NCBI GenBank assembly: GCA_025964405.1
Contig: JAOPYW010000196.1
Coordinates: forward strand, 1 to 18,968
From: Thermoleophilia bacterium
GTDB taxonomy: Bacteria > Actinomycetota > Thermoleophilia > Gaiellales > SKUG01
Length of the DNA: 18,968 nt
Direction of reading: 5' to 3'
Part shown: positions 1-10,700 of the stretch, one piece after another
Position numbering within the stretch: position 1 is the stretch's first letter
Layout of the letters: the number at the start of each line of letters is the position of its first letter
Made by a program: the position numbers and the translations under genes
The notes under the pieces: generated by a model
Databases searched by the model: none
Told to the model about the DNA's origin: nothing
Seen by the model: the letters and a program-made list of their open reading frames with translations, nothing else

Positions 1-641
1 GTGGCGACGGCGGCCAGTACGGCACCACGTCGACGTCATCCTCCGACAAGCCTGTCTCACTGCGGCAGGTCACGGCACCCAAGGCCGACGCCGACCTCAC
101 CGAGGAGATGGGCGACGACGGCGCCGCGCTCGTCACCGCCGGGTGCTCCTTCGGCACGTACAAGGAGGAGGAGGCGAACCACGTGAAGAGCGTCGACGAC
201 CTCGACTTCGCGACCTTCCCGCCGACGTCGGGCACGCACTTCGAGGTGTGGGCGACCCCGGGCGTCTACGACAAGCAGGTCGCCGACGGCTTCGCGGTGC
301 ACGACCTCGAGCACGGTGAGGTGGTGCTCTCGATCGGTACCAAGGTCGACGACGCGCAGGCGAAGCTGCTGCGCGCACTGCCCAAGGACGAGGAGAAGTG
401 GGTCGTGACGCCGCGCCCCGACCTCGCGGGCGTGTTCGCAGCTGCCTGGGCGAAGGGTCTCTCGTGCCCGCCCGAAGCACTCGCCAAGCTCACCGACGAG
501 CAGCTCGAGGCTGGCATCCGCACGTGGTATGCCGCCGTCGTCAGCACCGGCTCGGAGGCCGAGAAGGACATCCCCGCCTACGCGGGCGCGATGAAGGAGC
601 CCACGCCCGCGCGTGACATCTCCGTCGCCGCACCGTTCTGA
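1..641 (+). CDS. DUF3105 family extracytoplasmic protein (5' end outside window)
   Basis: The reading frame is open from the window edge (first full codon at base 3) to a TGA at 639-641, so the start and any signal peptide or membrane anchor are missing. The visible 212 residues begin with a Ser/Thr/Asp-rich linker, then a GCSFGTY segment and the DUF3105 hallmarks: PPTSGTH at 219-239, a W..GVYD segment, and VHDLEHGEVV around 297-326. The conserved His residues of these motifs are all present. DUF3105 proteins of actinobacteria and Deinococcus are usually anchored or secreted, and their biochemical role is unknown; the His-rich core suggests metal binding, which is inference. The tail after the core is longer than the bare domain and ends in a Pro/Ala segment. 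The next gene starts 60 bp downstream on the same strand with its own ribosome binding site, so co-transcription is possible but not shown. The family call is confident, the function open. Confidence 0.82.
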   Translation, partial: GDGGQYGTTSTSSSDKPVSLRQVTAPKADADLTEEMGDDGAALVTAGCSFGTYKEEEANHVKSVDDLDFATFPPTSGTHFEVWATPGVYDKQVADGFAVHDLEHGEVVLSIGTKVDDAQAKLLRALPKDEEKWVVTPRPDLAGVFAAAWAKGLSCPPEALAKLTDEQLEAGIRTWYAAVVSTGSEAEKDIPAYAGAMKEPTPARDISVAAPF

Positions 642-701
642 CCCTCCGCGCACGCAGCACCGCCCACGCTCCGACCACCGCTCCCCCGAAAGGCGATCGA
701 C

Positions 702-1634
702 ATGCCGACCAACACCCCCGAGTTCGCCAAGGAGACCAGCTCCGACGGGTCGTTCCAGCGCCAGACCAGCGTCTTCCGCGACTGGGTCACGGCCGACGGC
801 TCGTCGGAGTTCCCGGCCGAGGCAGGGCGCTACCACCTCTACGCGTGTGCGGCCTGCCCGTGGGCGCATCGCGCAATCATCGTGCGCGAACTCAAGGGCC
901 TGCACGACGCGATCGGGCTCACGCTCGTCGATCCGCTCCGCGACGAGCAGGGCTGGCGCTTCGGCGACGGCTCCCCGAAGACGGGCGACGTCGACCCGCT
1001 GCACGGCTGGACCTACCTCTCCGAGGCGTACACCGCGAGCGACCCCGAGTTCGACGCGCGCGTGACCGTGCCGGTGATCTGGGACACGAAGACCAACCGC
1101 ATCGTCAACAACGAGTCGAGCGAGGTCATCCGGATGCTCAACTCCGCGTTCGACGCCTTCGCGGCGAACCCCGAGCTCGACCTGTACCCGGAGGCGCTGC
1201 GCCCCGAGATCGACGCGGTGAACGCCTGGGTCTACGACCTCATCAACAACGGTGTCTACAAGAGCGGCTTCGCGGTCTCGCAGGAGGCGTACGACACTGC
1301 CTTCGCGGGCGTGTTCGAGGGCCTCGACCGCGTCGAGGAGCTGCTCCAGCACCGGCCGTACCTCGCAGGTGAGCAGCTGACCGAGGCCGACTGGCGCCTG
1401 TTCACGACCCTCGTGCGGTTCGACTCGGTCTACGTCGGCCACTTCAAGACGAACCTGCGCCGCATCGTCGACTACCCGACGACCTGGGAGTACACGCGCC
1501 GCCTGTACCACCACGAAGGCGTCGCGGAAACGGTCAATTTCGACCACATCAAGCGTCACTACTACGAGACGCACCGCCAGCTGAACCCCTCCGGCATCGT
1601 GCCCGACGGACCGGCCATCGACTGGTCGCGTTGA
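702..1634 (+). CDS. Glutathionyl-hydroquinone reductase-like protein (Xi-class GST, YqjG/ECM4 family)
   Basis: A 310-residue soluble protein. Enzymes of this family reduce S-glutathionyl-hydroquinones through an active-site Cys in a CPWA motif. Here the N-terminal thioredoxin-like half carries YHLYACAACPWAHR with catalytic Cys52, followed by VPVIWD and NNESSEVIRMLN, the usual gamma-glutamyl binding region. The helical half has the family-typical strings NNGVYKSGFAVSQEAY, LTEADWRLFTTLVRFD, VYVGHFKTN, DYPTTWEYTR and the terminal HIKRHYYETHRQLNP with IVPDGP. Length and order are full and normal. The ATG at 702 has GAAAGG at 688-693, 8 nt upstream, so the start is well supported. An extra Cys49 makes a CxxC with the catalytic Cys. 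Most actinobacteria make mycothiol rather than glutathione, so the physiological thiol may differ (inference). The protein is probably cytoplasmic, acting in quinone or aromatic detoxification. Confidence 0.9.
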   Translation: MPTNTPEFAKETSSDGSFQRQTSVFRDWVTADGSSEFPAEAGRYHLYACAACPWAHRAIIVRELKGLHDAIGLTLVDPLRDEQGWRFGDGSPKTGDVDPLHGWTYLSEAYTASDPEFDARVTVPVIWDTKTNRIVNNESSEVIRMLNSAFDAFAANPELDLYPEALRPEIDAVNAWVYDLINNGVYKSGFAVSQEAYDTAFAGVFEGLDRVEELLQHRPYLAGEQLTEADWRLFTTLVRFDSVYVGHFKTNLRRIVDYPTTWEYTRRLYHHEGVAETVNFDHIKRHYYETHRQLNPSGIVPDGPAIDWSR

Positions 1635-1689
1635 GCCTGCGCACCATGGGCGCCGCAGTCGTCGCGTGCGCGGGCTGCGACCGACGCTT

Positions 1690-1714
1690 GCCCGTGCCAC
1701 CCGGCACACCGGGC
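1690..1714 (+). terminator. Possible weak terminator hairpin after the hydroquinone reductase gene
   Basis: GCCCG-TGCC (1690-1698), loop ACCC, then GGCA (1703-1706), a three-base bulge CAC and CGGGC (1710-1714). The two stem segments are perfectly complementary. Only TT follows, with no T-run, so this would be an imperfect intrinsic terminator at best. It lies 56 bp after the stop codon. The rest of the 1635-1781 intergenic region holds no other clear feature except the promoter candidate listed separately. Confidence 0.3.
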
Positions 1715-1769
1715 TTGTAGCAATCCGCCCAATACGCCCAGCCTGACTCAGGATCGAAGCAGATCGTCC

Positions 1770-1784
1770 GATATTCCCTGGGTG
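1770..1784 (+). promoter_or_regulatory. Candidate -10 element placing transcription start at the GTG codon (leaderless start)
   Basis: GATATT at 1770-1775 matches 4 of 6 bases of the TATAAT consensus in an otherwise GC-rich stretch, and sits 6 nt before the GTG at 1782. No Shine-Dalgarno sequence precedes this GTG. Leaderless mRNAs are common in actinobacteria, so this arrangement would explain the start. No convincing -35 lies at normal spacing; a CTGACT at 1743-1748 is too far upstream. Weak evidence. Confidence 0.2.
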
Positions 1785-4700
1785 AGTTGGCTTCGAGGAT
1801 TGGGACGTGCGGGGGCGCTGCGGGGTATGCGCCTGGCCGTGGCGTGCACCGTTGCAGCCGTGCTGCTGCTCGCCGTGACCTCGAGCATCGTGTTCGCCGG
1901 CACCGTACGCAAGGGCGCCGTGCGCGTCACGAAGCCGGCACCCACCAACTGCGTCTTCACGTTCCGCAAGCTGGCGGCGACCAAGGCCGCGAAGGGCAAT
2001 GCGCTGCTGCGCCACGTGACCCGCGTGTGCCGCGCCACGGGTTCGACGGGCACGGGCGCATCGAAGGGCGCGAAGCTCCCCACCTACGTGCCCGCCCGAC
2101 TTGCCGACGAGCTCGGTGAGCGCAAGGCGTTGTCGTCAACCAGCGCGGCCTGGGCGACGCTCGGTTCGACCCTCGCCGCGCCGTCGACCTTCGACGGACC
2201 GAAGGGCGGTGACATCGGCCTGCGCATGCTCGACGCGCCGCATGCGGCCCGCGTCTCCTACGAGAACGGTGCGACCTACGTGGCCAGCGAGTTCACCGCT
2301 GTGCAGTCGTTCCACGGCCCGTCGCTGAAGGAGTCGATCGTCGTGCCCAAGCGACTGGGCACGCGTACGTGGAGCTGGAAGGTCAGCGGCGGCAAGCTGG
2401 CCCCCCGCCTGACGGCGAACGGCGCGGTCGACCTCCGCAATGGGCTCTTCATCCCGGCACCCGTCATCACCGACGCGAAGGGCACCAAGCTCAACGCGCC
2501 GGCGACCTGGACGCTCGCGGCCGGCGGCGTCGTGAGCATCACGCTCAACGACAGGTCCTACCCCACGCCGTACATCGTCGACCCCGGCGTCGCGCCGACC
2601 GTCGCCTTCACCGGCTTCACCGCTGCGTCGGGCAACACCTACATCGATCCCACCTTCTCGCTCACCCGCATCTTCGTGAACACCGCGCAGAGTGGTACGT
2701 TCACGGCGAACGCCTCGACGAACGACGCCGACCCGGCCGACATCACGCCCACGCGCGTGTGCTTCCCCGTCTACGGGGCCGGCTGGACCGCCGACGGCGG
2801 CTGCGTCGCGGGCAGCAGTGGCACCTCGAATCCGGGCATCCTGGCCACCTACTTCTCGGGCACGAACTTCAACAACTCCACGTACGGTGCCAACACCGCG
2901 ACCTCGAACCCGAGCGACTGCACGACCAACCCCGCGCCCGTCGGCCCGTTCAGTCGCGTCGAGCCCACGATCGACTCCTACGCGAACTGGGGCAACGTCG
3001 CCACCGGCACCGCGTTCGACGACGACACGCCCTACCCCGAGTTGTGCGAGGAGGCGTTCTCAGCGCGCTGGCAGGGCACGATCCGCGCGAACGCCACCGG
3101 CGGCCCGGCCTACTACCTCGGCGCCATCGCAGACGACGGCATCCGCGTCTCGATCGACGGCGTGCCGGTGCTGGCGTACTGGGCCGACACGGCTCCGATC
3201 TGGCACACCTCGTGCGCCCTCAACTTCGCACCGAACTCGGTGCACTCCATCGTCGTCGAGTACTACGAGAACACCGGCAACAACCGCGCACAGCTGCGTT
3301 GGTCATGGACCGGTGGCCCGGGCGCCCCGTCGGGGTCCTACAGCTGCTACAACCCGAACGCGTCGAACATGTACCTGCGAACCGGCACCACGGGTTCGAC
3401 CGCGTGGGTACCTTCGTTCACGAACCTCACGCCGAACGCTCCCGCGACCACGCCGACCGTGACGTGGCCGGTCGTGCCGGCCGGCGCGACTGCGACGTCA
3501 CCCGGCCTGCGCATGCCGGCCAACTCCTTCTCGCGAACGTACACGTGGGGACCGGGCGCCACGGCTCCTACCCCGGCGACCCAGAACGTCATCGCCGAGG
3601 ATGACCCGGCCCCCGACGCGACACCCGGCACCGCGCCGTTCACTGTGATCGCCGACTCTACAGGTCCCGTGGGCGGCACGATCTCCGTCGACAACCCCGC
3701 CGGCGGCGGCCTCACCAGTGCCGCCACGGCACGTCTCGACTGGAGCGCAGTGGGCACCACCGACGGTGCGGCCGGCGCGAGCTCGGGCATCGCGGGCACC
3801 GGCTCGATCTGGCGCCAGGATACGCCGTTCGACAACGGCAACAACACGTGTGATGCGTTCCCCGCCACCTGGACCTCGGGCAACTCGACGTCAGTGCGCA
3901 CCGGGCTCACCCCCGCTTCCGCGCAGGCAAACGACACCTCCCTCGCGGGCGGCGTCGTGTCGGGCAAGTGCTACCGCTGGGCCCTCGTCTTCACCGACAA
4001 CGTCGGCAACGTCGGCACGGTCGTCTCCGAGGTCGTGCGTGTCGATTCGACCGCTCCGACCGGCATCACGCTGGGCTACGCCGAGGTCTCGGGCAACCAG
4101 TGGATGTACGCATCGGGTTCGACGATGTTCTACAACCCATCCGCCGGCAACTCGGGCTCCTTCACGCTCGATGCCTCGGCCGGCGACCTCGAATCGGGCG
4201 TCGACCGCGTGCAATTCCCGGCGACCAGCTCCGGCTGGAGCCCCAACAGTGCGACCAACATCGTGACCGCGCCGTTCTCGATGACCTACGCGTGGACCTC
4301 GGCAACCCCCAGCGTGGGACCGATCACCGCGACGGTGCGCGACGTCGCCGGCAACGCCGGCGCGACCACGCCGTACCAGTTCACCTCCGACACCACGCCG
4401 CCCTCGGGGGGATCCGTCACGTACGCCAACAGCGTGTGGAGCTCGACCGCCTACAGCGTCGGCTTCAACGTCGGCACAGACGGGAGTGGGTCGGGTGTCG
4501 CCGCTTGGGTGCTGCAGCGCCAGTCGACTCCCCTCTCGGCCTCAGGCATCTGCGACCCGTTCACGAACAGCTGGACGCCCGTCGCCACGAACCCGACCGG
4601 CTCCTCCTACGGCGACACGCTCACTGCGAACAACTGCTATCAGTGGCGCATGGTCGTCACCGACAACGTGGGCAACACGCAGACCTACACGAGCACGAAC

Positions 4701-7700
4701 GTGCTGCGCTTCGACGAGACACCGCCGGTGACGAGCTTCTTCGGCATCAGCAACCCGGTCGGCAACGTCTACCGCCAGCCGCTGACCAACAACATCTGGT
4801 TCAGCCCGACGGCCTCGGGCAGCTTCACGGTGCAGGTCACGGCGACTGACGGGGTTGGCATGGACCGCGTGACGTTCCCCGCCACGGGCGTCGCCGGTTG
4901 GACCGGCCCGACCCCGCCCGACATCACCGCTCCGGCGGGCTCGACCTACACCAGCTCCACCTACTCGTGGAGTGCAGGTGCGAGCGATCCGGCCGTGCTC
5001 AATGCCGTGGCCCGTGACACCGCCGGCAACGTCGCGAGCGCCCCGTTCGACATCAGCCTCGACACCACGCCCCCGATGGGTGGCATGGCCGAGCCGTCGA
5101 CGACGGTCACGAACGCGGTGTCGGTGCCACTGACCCTCACCTCGCCGACGGAGACGCAGTCGGGCGTGCAGGGCTGGTCGATCAACGTGCAGCAGGCACC
5201 GTTCACCGGCAACGCGTGTGGCGTGTACGGCGCACCGACGGCCACCGGCCTCTCGGGCACGGGAGCCGTACCGGCCACCGCCACCGCCACCGTCGCGGCG
5301 ACCGGCTGTTACCGCTACGCGCTCGTCGTGCGCGACAACGTCGGCAACACCAGCACCGGTGCCGCATCGGTGGGCGCTGCCCGCATCGACCTGACCAATC
5401 CGGTGCCGACGTTCACCAGCCCGGCCGCCGGCAGCGCGCAGACCGGCACCTTCACGATCACCGGCACGGTGAGCGAGCCCACGACCACCGTCACGGGTGG
5501 CAGCGTCACGTTCACCGGCCCGACCTCGGGCACTGCGTGCACCCCGACGATCACCCCCGCCGGCGCCGGCGTGTGGAACTGGAGCTGCGCGTGGACCACG
5601 CCGATGACCGACGGCACCTACACGGCGACCGCGACCACCATCGATGCGGTGGGCAACTCGGGCAGCGCCACGCGTACCTTCGTGATCGACAACTCGCCGC
5701 CGGTGGCGACGTGGACGTCGTGGACCGAGACCTCGCCGTGGCTCCACGCTTCGTCGACGGCGAACAAGGACCTCCTCTGGTACAACCCCGCAGCGCCTGC
5801 CGGCACCACGACGGCGACCGCGACCGTCACCGCGACCGATGCGGGTTCGGGCATGAACCGGGTCGCATTCCCGAACCTCGCCGCGGCAGGATGGGGAGCT
5901 GGCGGTAACGTCACGACCGTGGGTGCAGGCAACACCTGGGCCTGGGGCTACACCTTCACGGGCGGTGGCACGATCGGCGACCCGGCCCTGACGAATGCGG
6001 TCGCATCAGACAACGCGGGTGCCACGACCGGCGCACCGGCACTCAACTTCCGCATCGAGCCCGACGCGGCGGCTCCGACCGGCGCGACGTTCACGTCGAC
6101 CCCCACGCTGCAGTCGACCGTCTCCTTCGCGGCGACCGTCAACGTCGGCACCGACGCCGCCTCGGGCGTGGCCGGCTGGCGCCTCGACTACCACTACGCG
6201 ATGCTGACCAACGGCGTCTGTGGTGCATGGGAGCCGTGGATCACCGGAACCGTGGGCAACGGGTTCGCCGGCAACGCCACCGACAACCAGGTCGTCAACT
6301 TCACGATCCGCAACGACGACGCCAACGGCGACGGCGTGCCCGACTACACCGAGAGCCTCTGCTTCCAGACGCAGCTGTTCACGCTCGACTACGTCGGCAA
6401 CGTCGGTACCGGTCCCTCGTCGGGCGTGCACCGCTTCGACTTCGGTAACCCCACCACGACCCTGACCGTTCCCACCAGCGGCAGCGGAACCGTCGCCATC
6501 TCCGGCGTCGCCACCGACGCGATCGCGGCGATCGCCCCGGGCTACGCGATCTCCGGCAGCGGCCTCGACCAGGTGAGCCTGACCTACGTGCTTCCCGACG
6601 GCCCGGATGCCGACGCCCTCCCCGACGCCCAGGGAACGATCTGCACGACCACCACCTTCACCGGCGCGTGGACCAGCGCAGCGTGGAACTGCTCCTGGGT
6701 CACCAACGCCCTGCCTGACGGCCTCTACACGGTCTCGGCCGTGGCACGCGACAACGCGGGACGCACGAGCGTCATCTCCACCTCCACCATCCTGCTCGAC
6801 AACCAGGCGCCGGTCGTCGCCTGGCACTCGTGGAACACCAACGGCAGCCCGTATCTCTACGCCCTCGGCTCGGTAGCGTGGGTCAACAACTCGGTTGCGG
6901 CCCCGGTCGGCTCGTACGCACTCGACGCCCGCGTCACCGCGTACGACCTCGGCTCGGGCATGAACCGCGTCGACGTCGCGGGCCTCGGTGCCGGCTGGAC
7001 ACCGAGCGGCGCCTCGAGCGCGACCCTCACCGCTCCGACACCCGCGGCGAATGCCTGGACGCGCGCCTTCACCTTCACCAATCCCGCATCGCTCGCCGCG
7101 CCCGGTGTGAAGCAGGTCACCGCAGTGGACAACGCCGGCAATTCCGCCCCGGCGAGCTTCGAGATCCGGCTCGACGGCACCGCGCCGACAGGAGGCGCAG
7201 CCAGCGTCACGGCGGGTCGCCAGTCCGGCTCGATCGTCGCGGTCGCCATCACGGCCGCCTCCGAGGGCGCATCGGAGTCGGGCCTCAGGGACTGGACCCT
7301 TCAGTACGACACCGCGAACCTCTCCAACGACACCTGCGGTGCGTTCGTCAACGTATGGTCCAGCATCTCGACCGGCGTCGGGATCCCGCCTGCCAGCTAC
7401 AGCCACAACGTAAGCACCCTGGGCAGCCAGTGCTTCCGCTACCGGCTCATATCTACCGACAATGTCGGCAACGTCGCGCCCCCGGTCATCTCCGCGACCC
7501 GGCGCGTCGACCTCGTCGCCCCGCTCGTGGCCATCACGAGCCCGGCCAACGGCACCGCCGAGAGCGGCGCCTTCACGATCTCGGGCACGGCAAGCGACGC
7601 ACATACCGGCATCGACCACGTGAAGCTCGACTGGCTCGGACCGCTCGCGACGAATGGCTCGATCTGCGATCCCGCCATCCTGGCCGGCGCGTCGCCCTCC

Positions 7701-10700
7701 TGGACCTTCAACTGCAGTTGGTCGACCGGCGCGCTGCCTGACGGCACCTACACCGTGCGGGCCACGTCCTACGACCGCGCCGGCAACGTCAGCGCCACCT
7801 CCGACATCTCGGTGCTGCTCGACAACCAGCCCCCGTTCATCGCCTTCTACTCCTTCACGGAGAGCTCGCCCTACACCTACTGGGCAGGGCCCGTCGGCAC
7901 CAACGACTCACTCTGGTACAACCCCACGGCGCCCAGCGGCACCTACTCGTTCGACGTCAACGTCACGTCGTACGACATGGGCTCGGGCGTGTCGCGCGTC
8001 GAGTTCGACGGCGCGGGGGCCGGCTGGACCCCGGGTGGAACGGTCGCGACCGACACCAACGTGTCACCCACGCCGACCGCCAACTCGTTCACCGGCAACT
8101 ACTCGTTCAACACCGCAGGCGCCGTGGCCGCCCCGCCGACCCTGAAGGCGACGGCGTTCGACCCGGCCAACAACCCCAACGCCACCACGTTCCGCCTCCT
8201 GCCCGACACGGCGCAGCCGACCGGCGGTGCCGTCACCTACGCCAACGGCTACGCCGCATCGACCACGGTCCCCGTCGCCTTCGACTACGGCACCGATGGA
8301 GCCGGTTCGGGCATCGCCAACTGGCAGCTCTATCGCAGCGACGCGACCCTGTCGGCGGGCACGTGCACCGGATGGGGCGCCCCGTACAGCATCCAGACGA
8401 TCACCGGTGTGCACACCGGCTCGGGCAGCTTCAGCGACTCGGCTGCCGACCAGTCGTGCGTGAAGTACGAATGGCGCGTCACTGACAATGTCGGCAACGT
8501 CGAGACCGTCGTGGGCGCCAACGTCGTGAAGTTCGACCTCGTCCCCCCGACGGGCACCATCACGCTCGCCCCGACCACCAACACGGGTGCACAGCTGCTC
8601 GTGAACCCGACCCGGCTCATCGTGAACACGAACGTCGCTGGCTCCTTCACCGCGACCGTCACGGGCTCGGCTGCCTCCGGCGTGCTCGAGACCGACTTCC
8701 CGACCATCGCGACGGGCTTCACGGCGGCCAGCACCGTGCCCGGACCCGGTCCGAACTTCGCGAAGGTCTACGCATGGTCTGCCGGTGCGGGCGTCCCCGC
8801 CACGGGCCGCAACGCGACCGTGCGCTCCAACAGCCTCGGTACGCTCGCCCTGCCGTTCGAGGTCATCGCCGACTCCGCGGCGCCGACCGGCGGCTCGGTG
8901 ACCCACGCCTTCGGGTTCACGACCGCGACGACCCTCCCGATCACCTACGCACAAGGCAACGACGCCATCGCCGGCGTCGACACCTGGCAGCTGCAGCGCG
9001 AGACCGGCACCCTCGCTGGCGGCGCCTGCACCTGGTCGGGCACGTTCACCAACGCAGGCCCCGCGAGCGGCGCAGGCAGCTTCACCGACACCCTGTCGCA
9101 GGCCACCTGCTACCGCTACCGCGTGCAGACCACCGACCGCGTCGGCAATGTCGGCTACACCGCTGTCAGCGCCGCCGCGATGGTCGACCAGACGGCACCG
9201 ACCAGCGCCTCGGTGGTGCTGACGGCCGGCACCAACCCGGGCGCCCAGTACCTCGCCTCGAGTACGTCGATCTGGATCAATCCCACGGCCGGTGGCTCGT
9301 TCACCGCGACCGTGACCGCGACCGACCCCGAGTCGGGCACGGGCGCAGCGACCTTCCCGGCCCTCGGCGCGGGATGGACCACGGGCGCCGGAGCGACGAG
9401 CGCCCCGTTCACCTGGGTCACCGGTGCAGCTGCGCCGAGCAGCCCGAGCATCATCGTCGCCAACGGCAGCGGCCTCACGACGTCGATCCCGTTCACGGTG
9501 CAGCTCGACGGCGCGGCGCCCACCGGCGGCACCCTCGACCAGCAGTCCGGTTTCGACACCGATTTCTCGGTCGACCTCAGCTACTCCGTCGGAGCCGACG
9601 CCGGCAGCGGCGTCGCCTCGTGGCGCATCGAGCGCCACAGCGCGGCCTACAGTTCGGTCACGAGCTCCTGTGGCGCCTGGGGCCCCTGGGGTACGTACCC
9701 GCTGCCGACCGGCCATCCGACGAGCCCCTACATCGACCTCGCCGTCACCCAGCCCACCTGCTACCAGTACCGCCTCGTGGAACTCGACCGCGTCGGCAAC
9801 CAGGGCATCACCGCCGACGGCGACACGGTGGTCGTCATCGACGACGTCTTCCCGCCTGCCGCGTTCAACCTCGTCCTGCCGACCAACCCGGTGCTGCCGG
9901 CGATCACGACCGCAGCCGCAGCCCCGGCGTGCGGCGGCGTGCCCACCTACACGAGCGCGACCCCGGCGTACGACTGGACCGACTCCTCCGACGCCCAGTC
10001 GGGACTCGACGGCTACGACGTCGTCGTCGACGCCGGCGCACCGAGCCACGTGCTCGCGCCGACCAGCACGCTGACCGCGGGTACCGCGCTCGCCGACGGT
10101 GTGCACTCGCTGGGAGTGCGCGCCCTCGACAACCAGGGCAACTTCACCAACGCCGGACCGGCCTACCCGTCCGCGTTCCGCGTCGACACGACGGCTCCGA
10201 CCGCCCTCGCCACGTCGCCGGCCAACGGCAGCTTCACCATCGACACCACCCCGACCTTCGCGTGGAGCGCGACCGACACGAACTGCGTCGCTCGCGTCGA
10301 GGTCTACGTCGACAACATGGTGACCCCGGTTGCCGTGGCGAGCGGGAGCGAATCCAGCTGGACGCCGTCCACCGCGCTGTCGGAGGGTGCACACACCTGG
10401 AAGATCGTGGCGATCGACTCGGCCAACCGCACGACCTCCAGCACGACCCTGGGCTTCGGCGTCGACACGACAGCACCGGCCGCCTTCGCGATGACCAGCC
10501 CCACGGGCGGCGAGACCGTGCGCGGTTTCATCAACGTCACCTGGACCGCCTCCAGCGACGCGGGCAGCGGCCTGGGCGCCCTCACCGCCTACGAGGTCTG
10601 GGTCGACGGCACGCTCCGCGCCACCGTCGGCTCGGCGTTCACCACCGCGAACATCCCCGGCATCACGAACGGCGTGCACGCGGTCTTCGTGCGAGCCGTC

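Noticed and set aside
1742..1752. Short palindrome CCTGA-C-TCAGG before the giant gene as operator
   Set aside because: Five-base arms are expected by chance and nothing else supports a binding site.
57..2015. Open frame of about 650 codons on the minus strand across the first two genes
   Set aside because: It covers two clearly recognisable genes on + and part of the giant gene, and its translation has no family-like sequence.
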